Shown here piece by piece: positions 35,369 through 46,046 of a DNA stretch of 64,000 bases. The notes under the pieces are model-generated. The model was not told the origin of the DNA, did no database searches, and saw nothing but the letters and a program-made list of their open reading frames with translations. Positions within the stretch are counted from its first letter, which is position 1; each line of letters opens with the position of its first letter. A program made the translations under genes and the position numbers. The stretch is from Candidatus Pseudomonas phytovorans (lineage in GTDB: Bacteria > Pseudomonadota > Gammaproteobacteria > Pseudomonadales > Pseudomonadaceae). The stretch covers positions 1,648,001 through 1,712,000 of the forward strand of contig CP119325.1 in assembly GCA_029202525.1 (NCBI GenBank). Reading direction: 5' to 3'.

Positions 35369-36823
35369 TCAGCCTTTCGGTGCTTGCACCGATGCCTGCT
35401 GGTTGGCCTGCCCGGTCTGCTCGTACCAGCCACCGCCGAGCGCCTTGTACAGGTTGACCTCGCTGGTCAGCTGCGACAGGCGGTCGGTAATCAGCGATTG
35501 CTGGGCGCTGAACAGATTGCGCTGGGCGTCGAGGAAGGTCAGGTTGCTGTCGATACCGATGCGGTAGCGGCGTTCGGCCAGGCGGTAGTAGTCCTGGTTC
35601 GCCTGCACCAGGTCGCGCTGCGCCTGCAACTGCTCTTCGAAGGTTTTACGCGCGGCCAGGCCATCGGAGACTTCCTGGAAGGCGGTCTGGATGGTTTTTT
35701 CGTACTTGGCGACGTTGATGTCCTTCTGGATCTTCGAGTAGTCCAGGCTGGCCTTCAGGCTGCCGGCGTTGAAGATCGGCAGATTGATCTGCGGCTGGAA
35801 CAGCCAGGTGCCCTGGCCACCCGCGAACAGGTGCCCCATGTCGGGGCTCAGGCTGCCGGCGTTGGCTGTCAGGCTGATGCTCGGGAAGAACGCTGCACGT
35901 GCGGCGCCAATGTTGGCATTGGCGCCCTTGAGCAGGTGCTCGGCTTCCTGGATGTCCGGGCGACGCTGGAGGATGTCGGACGGCAGGCCGGCCGGAACCT
36001 TGGCCAGCTGGTCGGCGTTGAGCTCCAGCGGCTTGGCCAGGTCGGCAGGAATGCCGGTGCCCAGCAGCACGGTCAGGCTGTTGACGTCCTGGGCGACCAG
36101 GCGCTGGTACTGCGAGTACTTGACCCGGGCGCCTTCGACGGCAGTGCGCGCCTGGCTAAGGTCCAGCGCAGATGCCACACCGACTTCGTTGCTGCGACGG
36201 GTCAGGTTGTAGCTTTCCTGATAAGTCTTCAGCGTTTCTTCGGTCAGCTTGAACAGGGCCTGGTCGGCCTGCCAGGTGTAGTAGGCGTTGGCCACGCTGG
36301 ACACCAGGGCGATCTGCGTGGAGCGGCGCGCCTGCTCGCTGGACAGGTAGGTTTCCAGGGCCTGTTCGGTCAGGCTGCGTACACGCCCGAACAAGTCCAG
36401 CTCATAGGCGCTAACGCCCAAAGTGGCCGAGTACTGGCTGGTGATGCCTGATTCACCGGTTTGCGACATGTTCCCCGGCACGCGCTGACGGCTGCCGCTG
36501 CCGGTGGCTGAAACCGCCGGGAACAGGTCGGCACGCTGAATGCGGTACTGCGCGCGGTAGGCGTCGATGTTCAGCGCTGCAACGCGCAGGTCACGGTTGT
36601 TGACCAGCGAAGTCTGGATCAGCTGTTGCAGTGCCGGGTCGTGGAAGAACTGGCGCCAGCCCTGTTCGGCGGCAGCAACGTCTGCCGATTGCGTCGGCGA
36701 GTAGGCAGGGCCTTGCGGCCACTGCGCTGCCACCGGCGCTTCCGGGGTCTGGTAGTCAGGGATCAGCGAGCAGCCGCCGAGAATGAAAGCGGTTACCGCC
36801 AGGGACAACAAAGACTTGGTCAT
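35369..36823 (-). CDS. ttgC: TtgC, outer-membrane channel of RND efflux
   Basis: The 484-residue OprM/TolC-type lipoprotein has a lipobox LGGC with lipidated Cys18. The duplicated outer-membrane efflux domain shows [27 protein letters not shown] and [19 protein letters not shown]. It forms the outer-membrane and periplasmic tunnel of the efflux trimer. Its start overlaps the ttgB stop by 4 nt. It is the last gene of the operon and is followed by a terminator. Confidence 0.94.
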   Translation of the reverse strand: MTKSLLSLAVTAFILGGCSLIPDYQTPEAPVAAQWPQGPAYSPTQSADVAAAEQGWRQFFHDPALQQLIQTSLVNNRDLRVAALNIDAYRAQYRIQRADLFPAVSATGSGSRQRVPGNMSQTGESGITSQYSATLGVSAYELDLFGRVRSLTEQALETYLSSEQARRSTQIALVSSVANAYYTWQADQALFKLTEETLKTYQESYNLTRRSNEVGVASALDLSQARTAVEGARVKYSQYQRLVAQDVNSLTVLLGTGIPADLAKPLELNADQLAKVPAGLPSDILQRRPDIQEAEHLLKGANANIGAARAAFFPSISLTANAGSLSPDMGHLFAGGQGTWLFQPQINLPIFNAGSLKASLDYSKIQKDINVAKYEKTIQTAFQEVSDGLAARKTFEEQLQAQRDLVQANQDYYRLAERRYRIGIDSNLTFLDAQRNLFSAQQSLITDRLSQLTSEVNLYKALGGGWYEQTGQANQQASVQAPKG

Positions 36824-39800
36824 TGCCCAGCCTCATAACGTGGAGTTTCAGGGGTGGCGTCTTTTTTCGGCTCTTTGCTGCCGAACAGCGACGACACTGC
36901 TACGAAGAACAGGGGTACCCAGAAGATGGCCAGCACGGTCGCACTGATCATGCCGCCGATCACACCGGTACCGATGGCGTGCTGGCTGCCAGCACCGGCG
37001 CCACTGGCGATGGTCAACGGTACCACGCCGAGAATGAACGCCAGCGAGGTCATGATGATCGGGCGCAAGCGCATGCGGCACGCTTCGATGGTTGCGTCGA
37101 ACAGGCTGCGGCCTTGTTCATGCAGTTCCTTGGCGAATTCGACGATGAGGATCGCGTTCTTCGCCGCCAGGCCGATCGTAGTCAACAGGCCGACCAGGAA
37201 GTACACGTCGTTGGACAACCCGCGCAGGCTGGTCGCAATCAACGCACCGATGATACCCAGTGGGACTACCAGCACGACGGCGATCGGGATCGACCAGCTT
37301 TCGTACAGGGCTGCCAGGCACAGGAACACGAACAGGATCGAGAGGGCGAACAGCGCAGGCATCTGCGAGCCGGAGAGTTTTTCCTCGTAGGACATGCCGG
37401 TCCAGGAGTAGCCGATGCCGGTAGGCAATTCGCCAACAATGCGCTCGACTTCAGCCATGGCTTCACCGGTACTGTAGCCAGGCGCCGGGGCACCCAGGAC
37501 TTCGACCGCTTCTACACCGTTGTAACGCGACAGCTTCGGCGAACCGAAGGTCCACTCGCCCTTGGCGAAGGAGGAGAACGGCACCATCTCGCCGGCGCCG
37601 TTGCGCACGTACCATTTTTGCAGGTCTTCAGGGCTCATCCGTGAGTTCGGTTCACCCTGGATGTACACCTTCTTGACCCGGCCACGGTCGATGAAGTCGT
37701 TCACGTAGCTGGCACCCAGCGCAATCGACAGGGTGTTGTTGATGTCGGCAATGGTCACGCCCAGGGCGCTGGCACGTTCGTCATCAATGGTCAGCTGGTA
37801 CTGCGGCTCATCGTTCAGGCCGTTCGGGCGCACTGCCATGAGGATCTTGCTTTGTGCGGCCTTGGCCAGGAACTGGTTGCGGGCTTCCATCAGCTTGGCG
37901 TGGCCGACACCGGCGCGGTCCTGCAGGAACACATCGAAGCCGGTGGCGTTACCCAGTTCCAGTACTGCCGGCGGGGCAAAGGCGAACACCATTGCATCGC
38001 GGAAGCCGAAGAAGTGTTGCTGCGCCCGTTGCGACAGGTTGAACACGCTGTTCTCGGCTGAACGCTCGCCCCACGGCTTGAGCATGATGAACGCCATACC
38101 CGAACTCTGGCCACGGCCAGCGAAGTTGAAGCCGTTGACGGTGAACACCGAAGCTACGGTGTCGGCTTCTTCCTTCAGCAGGTACTCACGCATCTGATCC
38201 ACCACCACCTGGGTGCGCTCGGCACTGGATCCGGCCGGGGTCTGCACCTGGGCGAACAGTACGCCTTGGTCTTCTTCCGGCAGGAAGGCGGTGGGAATGC
38301 GGGCGAACAGCCAGATCATGCCGACCACGATCAGTGCGTAAGCCAGCAGGAACGGCACCTTGTTGCGCAGGATGGTGCCCACGCTGCGCTCGTAACCCAG
38401 CACGCCGCGGTCGAAGTTGCGGTTGAACCAGCCGAAGAAGCCGCCCTTGGCCGTGTGATGCTCACCCTTTTTCAACGGTTTGAGCATGGTGGCGCACAGC
38501 GCCGGGGTGAAGATAAGCGCTACCAGCACCGAGAGGCCCATGGCCGACACGATGGTGATGGAGAACTGCCGGTAGATCACACCTGTGGACCCACCGAAGA
38601 ACGCCATGGGCAGCAGTACCGCCGACAGTACCAGGGCAATACCTACCAGGGCGCCCTGGATCTGCTCCATCGAGCGTTTGGTCGCCTCCTTGGGTGGTAA
38701 TCCTTCCTCGGACATGACCCGTTCGACGTTCTCCACCACGACGATGGCATCGTCCACCAGCAAGCCGATGGCCAAAACCATGGCGAACATGGTCAGGGTG
38801 TTGATGCTGAAGCCCGCGGCGGCCAGGATACCGAACGTACCCAGCAATACCACCGGAACGGTCATGGTGGTGATGATGGTGGCGCGGAAGTTCTGCAGGA
38901 ACAGGTACATCACCAGGAACACCAGGACCACGGCTTCGATCAGGGTGTGGATTACCCCGCTGATCGATTCGGTGACCACCGGGGTGGTGTCATACGGGAA
39001 CACGGCCTTCACGCCTGGCGGGAAGAACGGCTCCAGTTCACTGATGGTGCTGCGCAGGGCCTTGGCGGTGTCCAGGGCGTTGGCGCCGGTGGCCAGTTTG
39101 ACCGCAAGGCCGGAGGCCGGCTTGCCGTTGAACTGGGCGCTGACCGCATAGTTTTCACCGCCCAGGCCGACCTGCGCTACGTCTCTCAGGCGTACCTGCG
39201 AACCATCGCTGTTGACCTTGAGCAGGATCTTTTCGAACTGCTCGGCAGTCTGCAGGCGGGTCTTGCCGATGATGGTGGCGTTGAGCTGGGTGCCTGGCAG
39301 GGCGGGCAGACCGCCCAGTTGGCCGGAGGACACCTGCACGTTCTGCGCGGCTACTGCGGTCTTGACGTCGACCGGGGTCAGCTGGAACTTGTTCAGTTTG
39401 GCCGGATCGAGCCAGATACGCATGGCGTACTGCGCCCCGAACACCTGGAAGTCACCTACACCGGCAGTCCGCGAAATCGGGTCCTGCATGTTGGAAACGA
39501 TGTAGTTGGCCAGGTCGTCCTTGGTCATGCTGCCATCTTCGGACACCAGGCCGATCACCAGCAGGAAGTTTTTCACGGCTTTGGTAACGCGGATACCTTG
39601 CTGCTGCACTTCTTGCGGCAGCAGCGGGGTGGCCAGGTTCAGCTTGTTCTGTACCTGCACCTGCGCGGTATCGGAGTTAGTGCCTTGCTCGAAGGTAGCG
39701 GTAATGGTCATGCTGCCGTCGGAGTTACTTTCCGACGATACATAACGCAGGTTGTCGATACCGTTGAGCTGCTGCTCGATGACCTGCACCACGGTGTCCT

Positions 39801-39972
39801 GCACGGTCTGCGCCGAGGCGCCCGGGTAGGTCACGGAGATGGCGATCGCCGGTGGCGCGATGCTGGGGTACTGGTTGATTGGCAACTTCAGGATCGACAA
39901 GGCGCCGACCAGCATGATCACCAAGGCGATCACCCAGGCGAAGATCGGGCGATCGATAAAGAACTTCGACAT
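36820..39972 (-). CDS. ttgB: TtgB, RND multidrug/solvent efflux pump
   Basis: The 1050-residue HAE1-type inner-membrane transporter starts [20 protein letters not shown]. The proton-relay pair is in [16 protein letters not shown] (about residue 407) and a large porter domain follows each half of the duplicated 12-helix body. With TtgA and TtgC it exports solvents, antibiotics and flavonoids. It lies 3 nt after ttgA and overlaps ttgC. The frame is complete, without interruption. It is recognised as TtgB by the adjoining ttgR and operator. Confidence 0.95.
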   Translation of the reverse strand: MSKFFIDRPIFAWVIALVIMLVGALSILKLPINQYPSIAPPAIAISVTYPGASAQTVQDTVVQVIEQQLNGIDNLRYVSSESNSDGSMTITATFEQGTNSDTAQVQVQNKLNLATPLLPQEVQQQGIRVTKAVKNFLLVIGLVSEDGSMTKDDLANYIVSNMQDPISRTAGVGDFQVFGAQYAMRIWLDPAKLNKFQLTPVDVKTAVAAQNVQVSSGQLGGLPALPGTQLNATIIGKTRLQTAEQFEKILLKVNSDGSQVRLRDVAQVGLGGENYAVSAQFNGKPASGLAVKLATGANALDTAKALRSTISELEPFFPPGVKAVFPYDTTPVVTESISGVIHTLIEAVVLVFLVMYLFLQNFRATIITTMTVPVVLLGTFGILAAAGFSINTLTMFAMVLAIGLLVDDAIVVVENVERVMSEEGLPPKEATKRSMEQIQGALVGIALVLSAVLLPMAFFGGSTGVIYRQFSITIVSAMGLSVLVALIFTPALCATMLKPLKKGEHHTAKGGFFGWFNRNFDRGVLGYERSVGTILRNKVPFLLAYALIVVGMIWLFARIPTAFLPEEDQGVLFAQVQTPAGSSAERTQVVVDQMREYLLKEEADTVASVFTVNGFNFAGRGQSSGMAFIMLKPWGERSAENSVFNLSQRAQQHFFGFRDAMVFAFAPPAVLELGNATGFDVFLQDRAGVGHAKLMEARNQFLAKAAQSKILMAVRPNGLNDEPQYQLTIDDERASALGVTIADINNTLSIALGASYVNDFIDRGRVKKVYIQGEPNSRMSPEDLQKWYVRNGAGEMVPFSSFAKGEWTFGSPKLSRYNGVEAVEVLGAPAPGYSTGEAMAEVERIVGELPTGIGYSWTGMSYEEKLSGSQMPALFALSILFVFLCLAALYESWSIPIAVVLVVPLGIIGALIATSLRGLSNDVYFLVGLLTTIGLAAKNAILIVEFAKELHEQGRSLFDATIEACRMRLRPIIMTSLAFILGVVPLTIASGAGAGSQHAIGTGVIGGMISATVLAIFWVPLFFVAVSSLFGSKEPKKDATPETPRYEAGQ

Positions 39973-39975
39973 GGT

Positions 39976-41130
39976 TTACTCCGCTTTGGCGTCTGCTTTC
40001 GCCGCGTTGGCCTGATCAGGGCTGCCCGGCTTCTGGACGTTGGTGGCTTCGCTGACCTTTACTTCAACGCCCGGGCGCACGTACTGCAGCCCTTCGGTAA
40101 TCAGGCGGTCGCCGGGGTTCAGGCCTTCCTCGATCAGCCAATCGCTGCCCAAGGTACGGCTAGCCTTGAGCTGGCGCAGTTCGACCTTGTTCTCCTGGTT
40201 GACCACCAGCGCGGTCGGTGCGCCTTTCAGGTCACGGGTCACGCCCTGTTGCGGGGCCAGGATGGCATTGGCGTTGACCCCGGCCTTCAGCCGCGCATGC
40301 ACGAACATGCCTGGGAGCAGGGTGTGATCGGGGTTGGGGAACACTGCACGCAGGGTGACCGAGCCTGTGGTTTCGTCGACCGAGACTTCGGAGAACTCCA
40401 GGCGGCCGTCCTGCTTGAACAGGCTACCGTCTTCAAGCACCAGCTGCACCGAGGCCGCGTTTTCGCCAGCCTTCTGCAACTGGCCGCTTTCCAGGTCACG
40501 GCGCAGCTTGAGCAGTTCGGCAGTGGACTGGGTCACATCGACGTACATCGTGTCCAGCTGCTGGATGGTGGCCATGGCATTGGTCTGGCCATTGCTGACC
40601 AGGGCACCTTCAGTGAATGCCGAACGGCCGATACGGCCGCTGATCGGTGCCAGCACCTTGGTATAGCGCAGGTCGATCTGGGCTGTTTTCAGCGCGGCGT
40701 CGGCCTGCAATCGTTTGGCATTGGCGTCGTCGTATTCCTGCTTCGACACCGCTTGCTCGTCGATCAGCTGCTTGTAGCGCTCGGCCAGCGATCGGGTAGC
40801 CTGCAGGTTGGCCTGGGCATTGGCCAATGTGGCTTCATAGACGGCAGGGTCGATTTGATAGAGCTGCTGGCCTTCCTTGACGTCGCTACCTTCCTTGAAC
40901 AGGCGCTTGAGGATGATGCCATTGACCTGTGGGCGCACTTCGGCGACGCGGTAGGCACTGGTGCGCCCCGGCAATTCCGAGGTCAGGGTGAAGGCTTGCG
41001 GCTGGAGGGTAACCACGCCGACCTGAGGAGCCTGCGCCGCAGGCGCTGCTTCTTCTTTCTTACAGCCACTGAGCAGGGTTGCCAGGGCGACGGCGGAAAC
41101 CAGAGCGGTAACGGCTGGCTTGAATTGCAT
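39976..41130 (-). CDS. ttgA: TtgA, periplasmic adaptor of RND efflux
   Basis: The 384-residue membrane-fusion lipoprotein has a signal peptide with lipobox LSGC (Cys23). Barrel-sandwich and hairpin regions follow (SELPGRTSAYRVAEVRPQVNG; EYDDANAKRLQADAALKTAQIDLRYTKVLAPISG) and a C-terminal beta-barrel part. It bridges TtgB and TtgC. The start at 41130 lies behind GAGGATCC and gives the expected signal peptide. It is the first gene of the operon, expressed from the TtgR-controlled divergent promoter. Confidence 0.94.
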   Translation of the reverse strand: MQFKPAVTALVSAVALATLLSGCKKEEAAPAAQAPQVGVVTLQPQAFTLTSELPGRTSAYRVAEVRPQVNGIILKRLFKEGSDVKEGQQLYQIDPAVYEATLANAQANLQATRSLAERYKQLIDEQAVSKQEYDDANAKRLQADAALKTAQIDLRYTKVLAPISGRIGRSAFTEGALVSNGQTNAMATIQQLDTMYVDVTQSTAELLKLRRDLESGQLQKAGENAASVQLVLEDGSLFKQDGRLEFSEVSVDETTGSVTLRAVFPNPDHTLLPGMFVHARLKAGVNANAILAPQQGVTRDLKGAPTALVVNQENKVELRQLKASRTLGSDWLIEEGLNPGDRLITEGLQYVRPGVEVKVSEATNVQKPGSPDQANAAKADAKAE

Positions 41131-41230
41131 GAGGATCCTCGGGGCGCTGGAGCAGGAGACGCTCAAGAGTAGTGGAAGAGTCTTGATCTGGAAAAATTGC
41201 TATCGAGTGGATAAATAGCTTGCTAAGGAA

Positions 41231-41260
41231 TATACTTACATTCATGGTTGTTTGTAAATA
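41231..41260. promoter_or_regulatory. TtgR operator between ttgA and ttgR
   Basis: This 30-bp pseudo-palindrome (halves starting TATACTTACATTCA and ending TTTGTAAATA) matches the known TtgR operator that overlaps the divergent ttgABC and ttgR promoters. Binding of antibiotics or flavonoids to TtgR releases it. Confidence 0.88.
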
Positions 41261-41386
41261 CCGCTGGGTTGTACTTGGGTACTGCCACAGCTCTTTATTA
41301 GCTCATCCGCGAGGCACCCTGCAGAGGTGACCCCGGAGCGTTCCCCGTCCGCGCCGTGCGTTCGGGCCAGATGAGGTTGTACTGCC

Positions 41387-42019
41387 ATGGTCCGTCGAAC
41401 CAAAGAAGAAGCCCAGGAAACCCGCGCCCAGATCATCGAAGCCGCGGAAAAGGCCTTCTACAAGCGCGGGGTTGCGCGAACCACCCTGGCCGACATCGCC
41501 GAACTGGCGGGTGTTACGCGCGGGGCGATCTACTGGCACTTCAACAACAAGGCCGAGCTGGTGCAGGCACTGCTCGACAGCCTGCACGAAACCCATGACC
41601 ACTTGGCGCGGGCGAGTGAAAGCGAGGACGAAGTCGACCCGCTTGGCTGCATGCGCAAGCTGCTGTTGCAAGTGTTCAACGAGTTGGTGCTCGATGCCCG
41701 AACCCGGCGTATCAATGAAATTCTGCATCACAAGTGCGAGTTCACCGATGACATGTGTGAAATTCGCCAGCAGCGCCAGGGCGCAGTGCTGGATTGCCAC
41801 AAAGGCATTGCCCTGGCGTTGGCCAATGCCGTTCGCCGGGGCCAGCTGCCTGACGCGCTGGATGTCGAGCGCGCAGCGGTGGCCATGTTTGCCTATGTCG
41901 ATGGCCTGATCGGGCGCTGGCTGTTGCTGCCTGACAGTGTAGATTTGTTGGGTGATGTCGAAAAATGGGTCGACACCGGGCTGGATATGCTGCGCTTGAG
42001 CCCGGCTCTGCGCAAATGA
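41387..42019 (+). CDS. ttgR: TtgR, TetR-family repressor of ttgABC
   Basis: The 210-residue repressor starts [28 protein letters not shown]. The helix-turn-helix is [27 protein letters not shown] and the larger C-terminal ligand domain is AcrR-like. It is divergent from ttgA across the shared operator. Known ligands of TtgR include chloramphenicol, tetracycline and plant flavonoids. Gene order, the operator and the N terminus make the identity firm. Confidence 0.95.
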   Translation: MVRRTKEEAQETRAQIIEAAEKAFYKRGVARTTLADIAELAGVTRGAIYWHFNNKAELVQALLDSLHETHDHLARASESEDEVDPLGCMRKLLLQVFNELVLDARTRRINEILHHKCEFTDDMCEIRQQRQGAVLDCHKGIALALANAVRRGQLPDALDVERAAVAMFAYVDGLIGRWLLLPDSVDLLGDVEKWVDTGLDMLRLSPALRK

Positions 42020-42102
42020 CACTTTGTTAAGGATTGTGAGGGAGTTTTTGCCCTTTGTATTAAGAGGGGATTAAAGGCGGGGCTACCGGGCGGCCCCAGC
42101 CC

Positions 42103-43554
42103 TCAGCGTCCACGCAGTTGCCGGTCGGGCAATGCGATTGCCGCCACAAGCCCGAGCAGCGCAATCAGCGCACTCCCCGTCAGCAAGTGCCGGAATGTCT
42201 CAATCAGGCGGCCCTGCGTCGCCAGGTCCACTTCACCGGCCTTCAGGCTCCCCAGCAATGGATTCCCCAGTATTTCGAACCCACCCTGGTGCAGCAACGC
42301 CAGCAACAGGCTGGACATGCAAGCCACGCCCATGGCCCCGCCCAGCGAGCGGAACAGGTTGGTGGTGCTGGTGGCCACGCCAATGTCCTTGCTGTCCACC
42401 GCGCTTTGCGTGCCCACCAGCGATGTCGGGAACTGCAACCCGCAGGCAACGCCGGTCAGCAACATGAACAATGCACTGAGCCACCCAGACTGCGGCGGGG
42501 TCAACGCCATGGCAAAAATGGCCACTGGCATCAGCAGTGCACCGGCCAGGATTTGCGGTTTGTAACGCCCGGTGCGGCTGGTCATGCGCCCGCCGGTGAA
42601 GGCCCCCAGGGGCAGCCCCATCGCCAGTGGCAGCAAGTGCAGGGCGGCGCTGTCGGCACCTGCGCCGGTGATACCCTGGTAGCGCAACGGCATGAGCATG
42701 GTCAGGGAAATTGACTGGAAGCTGGCGAAAAAGATCACGCCCCAGCACAGCACTGCGACCCGGTTGCCGAACAGGCCCAAGGGCAGTAGCGGCTCCGGGC
42801 AGCGGCGCTCATGAACGATGAACAGCCCCAGGCCCAGCACGGCGCAGGCGAACAGGGCCAGTACGGCCGGGTCGCCCCAGGTGTGGCCCTGGCCAACCAG
42901 GGTGATGCCCAGTAACAGGCTGCCCAGGCCGAGGGTGAGCAGCACGGCACCGAGGTAGTCCACCTGCGCCTCACGGCGCTGCGCCGGCATGCCACTGAGG
43001 GCGCGGTGGATCGCCCACAAGGCTACCAGCCCCAGCGGCAGGTTGATCCAGAACACCCAGCGCCACGACAGGTACTCGGTCAACCATCCACCCAGCACGG
43101 GCCCGGCGACACTCGCCACCGCATACATGCTGCTGAAGTAGCCCTGATAGCGGCCGCGTTCGCGGGGGGGCACGAAGTCGCCGATAATTGCCTGGCTGAC
43201 CGAAACCATGCCGCCCGCGCCAATGCCCTGCAGCACGCGGGCCAGCACCAGCTGCTGCATGTCCTGGGCCAGTGCGCAGGCGATCGAGGCCAGGGTAAAC
43301 AGGCTGATCCCGGTCAGGATCATCCGCCGCCGCCCGTACAGGTCACCCAGCTTGCCGTAGATCGGCACGGCCACGGTCATTGCCACCATGTAGCCAGAGA
43401 TGACCCACGCCAGCAGGCCGACGTCGTTGAACTGGGCCGAGATGGCCGGCAGTGAGACAGCGACGATGGTCTGGTCCAGTGCGCCGAGGAAGATCGCCAG
43501 CATCAGGGCGGTGAGCACGTTGCGCAGGGTGGTGGGGGGCAGGGCGGCGGTCAC
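42103..43554 (-). CDS. DHA2-type MFS exporter (EmrB/QacA family)
   Basis: The 483-residue protein has about 14 hydrophobic segments. DHA2 motifs are present: LDQTIVAVSLPAIS in helix 1, GKLGDLYGRRRMIL after helix 2, and RVLQGIGAGGMVSVSQAIIGD in helix 4. It lacks a paired membrane-fusion gene, so it probably works alone as a drug or metabolite:H+ antiporter. The GTG start follows AAGGTATTCC. It converges on ttgR; whether TtgR affects it is unknown. A truncated REP (43575-43593) lies just upstream. Confidence 0.88.
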   Translation of the reverse strand: MTAALPPTTLRNVLTALMLAIFLGALDQTIVAVSLPAISAQFNDVGLLAWVISGYMVAMTVAVPIYGKLGDLYGRRRMILTGISLFTLASIACALAQDMQQLVLARVLQGIGAGGMVSVSQAIIGDFVPPRERGRYQGYFSSMYAVASVAGPVLGGWLTEYLSWRWVFWINLPLGLVALWAIHRALSGMPAQRREAQVDYLGAVLLTLGLGSLLLGITLVGQGHTWGDPAVLALFACAVLGLGLFIVHERRCPEPLLPLGLFGNRVAVLCWGVIFFASFQSISLTMLMPLRYQGITGAGADSAALHLLPLAMGLPLGAFTGGRMTSRTGRYKPQILAGALLMPVAIFAMALTPPQSGWLSALFMLLTGVACGLQFPTSLVGTQSAVDSKDIGVATSTTNLFRSLGGAMGVACMSSLLLALLHQGGFEILGNPLLGSLKAGEVDLATQGRLIETFRHLLTGSALIALLGLVAAIALPDRQLRGR

Positions 43555-43916
43555 GGGAATACCTTGTTTGTGTGTGGCGGCCTCTTCGCGGGCAAGTCGG
43601 ATTGTAACCTGAGTTAGGTAGCTTCCTATGTACTATCTGCATCCCCTATGCCGAATCGGCATTGGCGCATTCATTCAGTGATGCATGGCTGCGTGATATC
43701 GTTGGTATGCCACAGGGGCTGAAATCCGGGGCTTGCACCAGCTTGGTGCAACAAGATGCCGCAGGTTTTTCAGGCCGCTGTCTCCCACACCTTTTATTCC
43801 TCTGCCTGCATGTCGAGCATGACCGCCTAGATGGCGACGGTTGGATCAGGTCAGGTAGACCCGATTACAGGGGTCGGTAGTTACCGTTCAAATTTCAACT
43901 TATTTGCGGAGTGATC
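43555..43916. other. Regulatory intergenic region, 362 nt
   Basis: No convincing gene is present. The region contains a truncated single REP (about 43575-43593), an NtrC-like palindrome (43733-43751), and a small hairpin (GACCC/GGGTC at about 43858-43875) in the leader of the downstream gene. Confidence 0.55.
43733..43751. promoter_or_regulatory. NtrC-like binding palindrome
   Basis: TTGCACCAGCTTGGTGCAA is a perfect 8-bp inverted repeat with a 3-bp spacer. It matches the NtrC site form TGCACCA-N3-TGGTGCA. I find no clear sigma-54 promoter next to it. Confidence 0.5.
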
Positions 43917-44786
43917 ATGCCCAAGGCTTCCCATCAAGATCTGCGTTTTGCCTTCCGCGAACTGCTCGCTTCAGGTTCCTGTTACCACACTGCATCGGTG
44001 TTTGACCCGATGTCGGCCCGCATTGCCGCAGACCTGGGCTTCGAGGTCGGCATCCTCGGCGGCTCCGTCGCTTCGTTGCAGGTACTGGCCGCGCCAGACT
44101 TCGCCCTGATTACCCTCAGCGAGTTCGTCGAGCAAGCCACCCGCATTGGCCGGGTAGCGCAACTGCCAGTACTGGCTGACGCCGACCACGGCTATGGCAA
44201 CGCACTCAACGTGATGCGCACGGTCACCGAACTGGAGCGCGCCGGTGTGGCTGCGTTGACCATCGAGGACACCTTGCTGCCTGCCCAGTTCGGGCGCAAA
44301 TCCACCGACCTGATTCCTGTCGATGAGGGCGTCGGCAAGATTCGTGCGGCCCTGGAGGCGCGGGTCGATTCGTCGCTGTCGATCATTGCCCGCACCAACG
44401 CTGGCGTGCTCACCACCGAAGAAATCATCGTGCGCACCCAGAGCTACCAGAAGGCCGGTGCCGATGGTATCTGCATGGTGGGCGTGAAAGACTTCGAACA
44501 GCTCGAACGGATTTCCGAGCACCTGACCGTGCCGTTGATGCTGGTCACCTATGGCAACCCCAACCTGCATGACGATGAACGCCTGGCGCGACTGGGCGTG
44601 CGGATTGCGGTCGATGGCCATGGTGCCTACTTTGCTTCGATCAAGGCCACCTACGATTGCCTGCGCTTGCAGCGCGGCAAGCAGAACAAGTCGGAGAACC
44701 TGAGCGCCACCGAACTCTCGCACACCTACACCCAGCCCGAGGACTACATCCGCTGGGCCAAGGAATACATGAGCGTCGAAGAGTGA
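43917..44786 (+). CDS. Oxaloacetate decarboxylase-like enzyme (PEP mutase/isocitrate lyase superfamily)
   Basis: The 289-residue TIM-barrel protein has metal-binding and substrate segments [19 protein letters not shown] and [13 protein letters not shown] with the conserved acidic residues. It is close in length and sequence to P. aeruginosa PA4872, which decarboxylates oxaloacetate to pyruvate and CO2. The usual Cys loop of isocitrate lyases is not present. GGAG at 43908-43911 supports 43917 over an upstream GTG. The NtrC-like palindrome upstream suggests nitrogen-linked control. Confidence 0.85.
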   Translation: MPKASHQDLRFAFRELLASGSCYHTASVFDPMSARIAADLGFEVGILGGSVASLQVLAAPDFALITLSEFVEQATRIGRVAQLPVLADADHGYGNALNVMRTVTELERAGVAALTIEDTLLPAQFGRKSTDLIPVDEGVGKIRAALEARVDSSLSIIARTNAGVLTTEEIIVRTQSYQKAGADGICMVGVKDFEQLERISEHLTVPLMLVTYGNPNLHDDERLARLGVRIAVDGHGAYFASIKATYDCLRLQRGKQNKSENLSATELSHTYTQPEDYIRWAKEYMSVEE

Positions 44787-44805
44787 CCGGCAGGGCGCCG
44801 TCAAC

Positions 44806-44979
44806 TCAACGGACGGCGCTCAAGGTTGCAGTGTGAGGCACGCAATGTGCCTGCTCGCAGCTGGCTGCGGCGCTGGGCTGACTGCGAAGCAGCTCGGCGC
44901 GCCAGCAAGCAGAACCATACAGCCCTGCGACGGCGGTCAGGGCCATGACAAGGGCGACTCTTCTGGATTTGATGCCCAC
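44806..44979 (-). CDS. Small hypothetical exported/membrane protein
   Basis: This 57-residue frame begins with a GTG placed 8 nt after a perfect AGGAGG. It has a basic N terminus (GIKSRRVALVMALTAVAGLYG) typical of a signal peptide or membrane anchor and a short mature part with three cysteines. The strong ribosome binding site is the main support. Its end overlaps a GC-rich hairpin after the oxaloacetate decarboxylase gene. Function unknown. Confidence 0.5.
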   Translation of the reverse strand: MGIKSRRVALVMALTAVAGLYGSACWRAELLRSQPSAAASCEQAHCVPHTATLSAVR

Positions 44980-45038
44980 GGTACTCACCTCCTGTTACAG
45001 CAATAGGTGATACCTTCCAGCTTAGGCCAGTTTCAGCG

Positions 45039-45944
45039 TCACAGGTCCCGATCCCATTCCGGTTCGTCCTTGAACCGCTGCACCAGAAAATCCAGCATGC
45101 TGCGCAAGGTCGCCGGCATGTGTTTGCGCGATGTGTACACCGCGTTCAGGTTAAGTTCACGCGGCTGCGCCTCCGGCAGCAGGCGTACCAGCTCACCCCG
45201 CCGCAGGGCATCGGCGGCCTGGTAGGTCGGCAGCATGGCGATGCCTGCACCGGCCAGCGTTGCCTTCTGCAGCGTCATCGCCTCGTTGGCACTGATGTTA
45301 CCTTCCACCGGCACCGCGACCTGCTGCCCAGCTACTTCGAAATGCCACAGGCTGCGACCGAAATAGGCATGGGTGAGGCAGTTGTGCCGGCTCAGATCCT
45401 CGACCCGTTGCGGCGTGCCGTGCTCACGCAGGTAGGCCGGGGCCGCGCATACCACCGAGCGGCACACGCTCAGGCGTCGGGCGATCAGGTTGGGGTCTAG
45501 GTCGTTGCTGGTGCGGATGGCCAGGTCGATGCGCTCATCCACCAGATTGACGGTGCGATCGAGCATCTGCAATTCCACCTTCACCCCAGGATAGCGGCGC
45601 ACATAGGCAGCCACCGCATCCACCAGCTGTGCCTGGCCGAAAGAGGTGCTGACGCTGATGCGCAATGCACCTTTGGGTGCATCGTCCGGTTGCTGTACGG
45701 CGGCCTGCAGGTCGCCGGCCATTTCCAGCAGTTGACGGCAGCGGGGCAGGGTTTCCTGGCCGGCGGCGGTGAGGCTGAGCTTGCGTGTGGTGCGCTGCAT
45801 CAGCCGTGCGCCAACCCAGTCTTCCAACTCGGCCAGGTAGCGTGACACGACCGGCCGCGACAGTTGCAGATGATCCGCCGCCGCCGACTGGCTCCCCAGA
45901 TCGACGACGGTGACGAAAACGCGCATGGCGTTGAGACGGTCCAT
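45039..45944 (-). CDS. LysR-family transcriptional regulator
   Basis: The 301-residue protein has an N-terminal helix-turn-helix (MDRLNAMRVFVTVVDLGSQSAAADHLQLS) and an effector domain of the TsaR/DsdC-like type (APKGALRISVSTSFGQAQLVDAVAAY). It is divergent from the metallo-hydrolase-like gene across about 100 nt. That gap carries an inverted repeat TTTGT-N12-ACAAA (45947-45968), a plausible LysR-type operator next to its own start codon. It therefore probably regulates the two divergent genes. Confidence 0.88.
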   Translation of the reverse strand: MDRLNAMRVFVTVVDLGSQSAAADHLQLSRPVVSRYLAELEDWVGARLMQRTTRKLSLTAAGQETLPRCRQLLEMAGDLQAAVQQPDDAPKGALRISVSTSFGQAQLVDAVAAYVRRYPGVKVELQMLDRTVNLVDERIDLAIRTSNDLDPNLIARRLSVCRSVVCAAPAYLREHGTPQRVEDLSRHNCLTHAYFGRSLWHFEVAGQQVAVPVEGNISANEAMTLQKATLAGAGIAMLPTYQAADALRRGELVRLLPEAQPRELNLNAVYTSRKHMPATLRSMLDFLVQRFKDEPEWDRDL

Positions 45945-46046
45945 GATTTGTCCGCTTTTAGAAACAAACTATGTTCAAGCATGGCATTTTTTGTCATGGA
46001 TCGGGCAACTAAGCTGTTGGGCATCGTTCAATTGAAGGCCTAGGCC

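Noticed and set aside
38947..41172. 741-codon plus-strand frame over ttgB and ttgA
   Set aside because: It is antisense to two complete efflux genes; no motif and no ribosome binding site.
43662..43880. 72-codon frame upstream of the oxaloacetate decarboxylase gene
   Set aside because: It covers the NtrC-like palindrome and leader hairpins, has no ribosome binding site and no plausible domain.
43852..43880. Leader hairpin considered as a riboswitch
   Set aside because: The stem is short and I recognise no conserved riboswitch core.
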